From contig JADKHO010000004.1 of NCBI GenBank assembly GCA_016721765.1, positions 1 to 64,000 of the forward strand: DNA of 64,000 nt, read 5' to 3'. The stretch comes from Bacteroidota bacterium. Lineage in GTDB: Bacteria > Bacteroidota > Bacteroidia > UBA4408. Shown in pieces: positions 62,138 to 64,000 of this stretch. Under the pieces are notes generated by a model that was given only the letters and a program-made list of their open reading frames with translations, was not told the DNA's origin and ran no database searches. Both the position numbers and the translations under genes were made by a program. How positions within the stretch are numbered: position 1 is the first letter of the stretch; each line of letters starts with the position of its first letter.

Positions 62138-62344
62138 ATATAACAGCTTGCAAGCGTGATGTCTTATTTTGGGCGGACAGAAGGTTTATTAACTTTGAAG
62201 CTCGATTGAAGTTCTTGCAAGAAAAATATTGCAATATGATTTTCGGTAAATAATTTTTTTAATTTTATTGCAATATTTTTAACGAAACGACAGTGCTTCG
62301 AAGGCCCAAAATAAAACACCACGCCTGCAAGCAAAACGTTATAA
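62138..62344 (+). repeat. attC-like site 46 (class D)
   Basis: Cores are TCATATAAC and GTTATAAGT. The third copy of the site found at 34941 and 45416. Confidence 0.92.
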
Positions 62345-62416
62345 GTAAGCGGCATTTTCGTTCCAAAATTATATAGTACTGTTTGCAGTGTCGTGACATT
62401 TTTATAAATTTACAGC

Positions 62417-62620
62417 ATGACAAACACATCCTTAAAAATAGAAATCAACTCACTTCCAAAGTCGCTTCGGGACGAAGTGGCTGATTTTGTTGCGTTTCTC
62501 AAAAACAAGAGTAAAGCAAAATCATCAGTCAAACAGCGAGAATTTGGTTTTGCAAAAGGAAAAATTCAGCTTTCTAAAGACTTTGATGAGCCATTAGACT
62601 TGTTTAAAGATTACGTATAA
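62417..62620 (+). CDS. DUF2281-type antitoxin, 67 aa
   Basis: A short protein with IEINSLPKSLRDEVADFVAF (the LP-x5-E-V-x-DF pattern of DUF2281) and a tail that ends with DFDEPLDLFKDYV, the toxin-binding type. It overlaps the following VapC gene by one base (TAATG). Confidence 0.88.
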   Translation: MTNTSLKIEINSLPKSLRDEVADFVAFLKNKSKAKSSVKQREFGFAKGKIQLSKDFDEPLDLFKDYV

Positions 62621-63006
62621 TGGCTTTCTTGCTCGACACTCACGCTTTTCTTTGGTTTGTTTCTGGCGACAAACAGCTTCCTGAGACTGTCAAAGCTAAA
62701 ATCATGGACATTAATGAACCATGTTTTTTGAGTGTAGCAAGTTTGTGGGAAATTACTATCAAAAAACAAATTGGTAAGTTGACACTTGACATTTCACTCG
62801 AAGAATTATTTGAGTATGCAGAAAGAAATCAAATTGAGATAATTCAAATTACCTATGATCACTTTTTAACCCTTGAAAAATTACCAGGACATCACAATGA
62901 TCCATTTGACAGGTTAATAGTTTCTCAAGCGATTGCTGAAAACTTAACACTTATATCGAAAGACAAAGGACTTAAAAAGTATAAGATTAAACAGCAGTGG
63001 ACATAG
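62620..63006 (+). CDS. vapC: VapC-like PIN-domain toxin, 128 aa
   Basis: PIN ribonuclease with LLDTHAFLWFVSG (Asp6), ASLWEITIKKQIGKL (Glu), HHNDPFDRLIVSQA (Asp pair) and LISKDKGLKKY (final Asp). This is the typical pattern of VapC proteins that pair with DUF2281 antitoxins. All catalytic acids are present. Confidence 0.93.
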   Translation: MAFLLDTHAFLWFVSGDKQLPETVKAKIMDINEPCFLSVASLWEITIKKQIGKLTLDISLEELFEYAERNQIEIIQITYDHFLTLEKLPGHHNDPFDRLIVSQAIAENLTLISKDKGLKKYKIKQQWT

Positions 63007-63016
63007 ATCCGCCTAC

Positions 63017-63220
63017 TTATAACAGCAGCTTAACGCAATGTCTTATTTTGGGCAGACAGAAGGTTTAATAACTGATTACCTCGCTCCAAGTTCCTGCTAC
63101 AAAATATTGCAACATATTTTTCGGTAAAATTTTGTTTATTTTGTTGCAATATTTTTAACGACAAGAAACTGCTACGAAAGCCCAAAATAAAACACTGCGT
63201 TAAGCCGCAAAACGTTATAA
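63017..63220 (+). repeat. attC-like site 47 (class C)
   Basis: Cores are ACTTATAAC and GTTATAAGC. Arms are AGCTTAACGCA / TGCGTTAAGC; nearly the same as site 29 although the cassettes differ. Confidence 0.92.
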
Positions 63221-63227
63221 GCAACCA

Positions 63228-63869
63228 ATGTCAAAAATTCGTTTATTCATTTTGAAACTATTAATTTGCTCGATAATACAACTTGTGACCATTTTGGTAA
63301 CGTATGGACAAATAAGCGAAGACGACTCAACCATTTTGTTGAAAGCATTCAGACAAGTTACCCTAAGAGACCAAATAGTTTATACGAATAAATTTACTCC
63401 TGAAAGTTATTTCGCGGACATGCTGAAAGGGAGAATTGAAAAAGGAATTATCACCGAAAACTCGAAGGACCCAAAATCCAAATCAATAACTCTGACATCT
63501 GAAGAACAAAAATATTTGCTTGGTCAACTTAAGCAACAGATAACTTGGGCCGACAATCTATTCTTGAACAGCAAACTTATTGACGCAGATAGTGTCTGGA
63601 CTTACTCAAGTCAAATGAGTACAAATCACATTTCAGCGGTTAACCAGGCAATACTACTTAAAGACACTTTAAGAATTATTGAATTAAAAAAACACAACCC
63701 CTTTGTGTTTACTTTCCTTAGACCAATATATTTAAGAGACAAGTCGATTTGTTTAATCACATTCATTGCATTATGTGGAAATTCTTGTGGAAGAAGTGAA
63801 ATGAGCTTTTACAAAAGAGAAAAAAATGACTGGAAGAAATGGATAGTAGTTTCAAATGGTCAGTTTTAG
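63228..63869 (+). CDS. Hypothetical exported protein, 213 aa
   Basis: A signal peptide of about 29 residues ends VTYGQ. The mature protein is rich in Lys, Leu and Ser with helical middle part (SEEQKYLLGQLKQQITWADN) and a C-terminal beta part with CGNSCGRSEMSFYKRE, whose Cys pair may form a disulfide. The ATG is only 13 bp after G63214, so no promoter fits in the cassette. No family recognised. Confidence 0.72.
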   Translation: MSKIRLFILKLLICSIIQLVTILVTYGQISEDDSTILLKAFRQVTLRDQIVYTNKFTPESYFADMLKGRIEKGIITENSKDPKSKSITLTSEEQKYLLGQLKQQITWADNLFLNSKLIDADSVWTYSSQMSTNHISAVNQAILLKDTLRIIELKKHNPFVFTFLRPIYLRDKSICLITFIALCGNSCGRSEMSFYKREKNDWKKWIVVSNGQF

Positions 63870-63918
63870 CATTGAACCGATTTTGCAAACCACACTTAAA
63901 GATCGATTAATTGGCAGC

Positions 63919-64000
63919 TTATAACAGCGGCTTAGCGCAATGTCTTATTTGGGGCGGACAGCAGGTTTAATAACAGATTACCTCGCTCAAAGTTCGTGCA
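63919..64000 (+). repeat. attC-like site 48 (class C, cut by window end)
   Basis: Core GCTTATAAC matches the GTTATAAGC that opened the preceding cassette at 63214. The left arm GCGGCTTAGCGCA, second arm TTATTTGGGGC and spacer are present; the right half lies beyond the window. Confidence 0.88.

Larger units (their letters stand above)
1..64000 (+). mobile_element. Integron-like cassette array (both ends outside window)
   Basis: Forty-eight attC-like sites follow one another across the whole window, and nearly every plus-strand gene is followed by one. Identical cassettes recur with the same downstream site but different upstream sites: the lipoprotein gene at 34342, 44817 and 61539, and the membrane gene at 1 and 47866. 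This shows that the mobile unit is a gene plus its 3' site, as in integrons. Cassette boundaries fall at G^TTA. No IntI-type tyrosine recombinase or attI site is present, so this is either the interior of a chromosomal integron or an integrase-less attC cluster. Confidence 0.88.

Noticed and set aside
1..64000. Search for an integrase, transposase, group II intron or CRISPR array
   Set aside because: No coding region with tyrosine-recombinase, DDE-transposase or reverse-transcriptase motifs was seen, and the regular repeats are not CRISPR-like in length or spacing.

Overview
The window is part of a very large integron-like gene-cassette array from a low-GC member of the Bacteroidota. The assignment rests on type IX secretion C-terminal sorting domains (at 1373-2274, 50917-52530 and 56927-59956), TAnnTTTG promoter elements, a CzcA-TolC fusion pump, many lipoproteins ending their signal in a Cys, and an alginate-export-type porin. 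Family and genus cannot be told from the sequence.

I count 48 attC-like sites (47 complete, one cut by the right edge), mostly about 200 bp and about 130 bp in a minority class. Each starts with a TAAC core, has complementary arms, and ends in ACGTTA. They divide the window into 47 complete segments plus a truncated first one. Of the 47, 34 carry genes, 12 are copies of one ORF-less cassette, and one is an ORF-less hairpin. The first bases of each cassette (GTTA plus five variable bases) are the reverse complement of its own last bases (five bases plus TAAC), as expected for cassettes cut at G^TTA. The match continues past a two-base interruption for a further 3-8 bp. No integrase gene, IS element or CRISPR array was seen.

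Layout. 1-7184: small cassettes for secreted proteins, lipoproteins, an outer-membrane protein and an FRG-domain protein. 7179-16653: a 9.5-kb segment with a heavy-metal efflux operon (DUF6660 protein, fused CzcA-TolC, CzcB, P1B ATPase). 16777-23736: a tRNA-like element with a HEPN gene, Doc and PIN toxin modules, lipoproteins and a permuted papain-like enzyme. 23737-34141: a 10.4-kb segment with a minus-strand denitrification cluster (Rrf2 regulator, norC, norB, nirK, nirV, SCO, porin, ric, norQ, norD). 34265-64000: dense small cassettes, including five toxin-antitoxin modules (one a tentative acetyltransferase-like pair), an AAA-ATPase/Toprim-like pair, a MarR/thioredoxin/DUF2024 trio, a 3-kb CotH protein, three copies of one frameshifted lipoprotein gene, and nine of the twelve ORF-less repeat cassettes, counting its variant.

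The two big operons sit between matching cassette cores, so they appear to be cassettes themselves, far larger than typical. The toxin modules probably stabilise the array, and several carry their own promoter. Many other cassettes have little room for one and must depend on upstream transcription.
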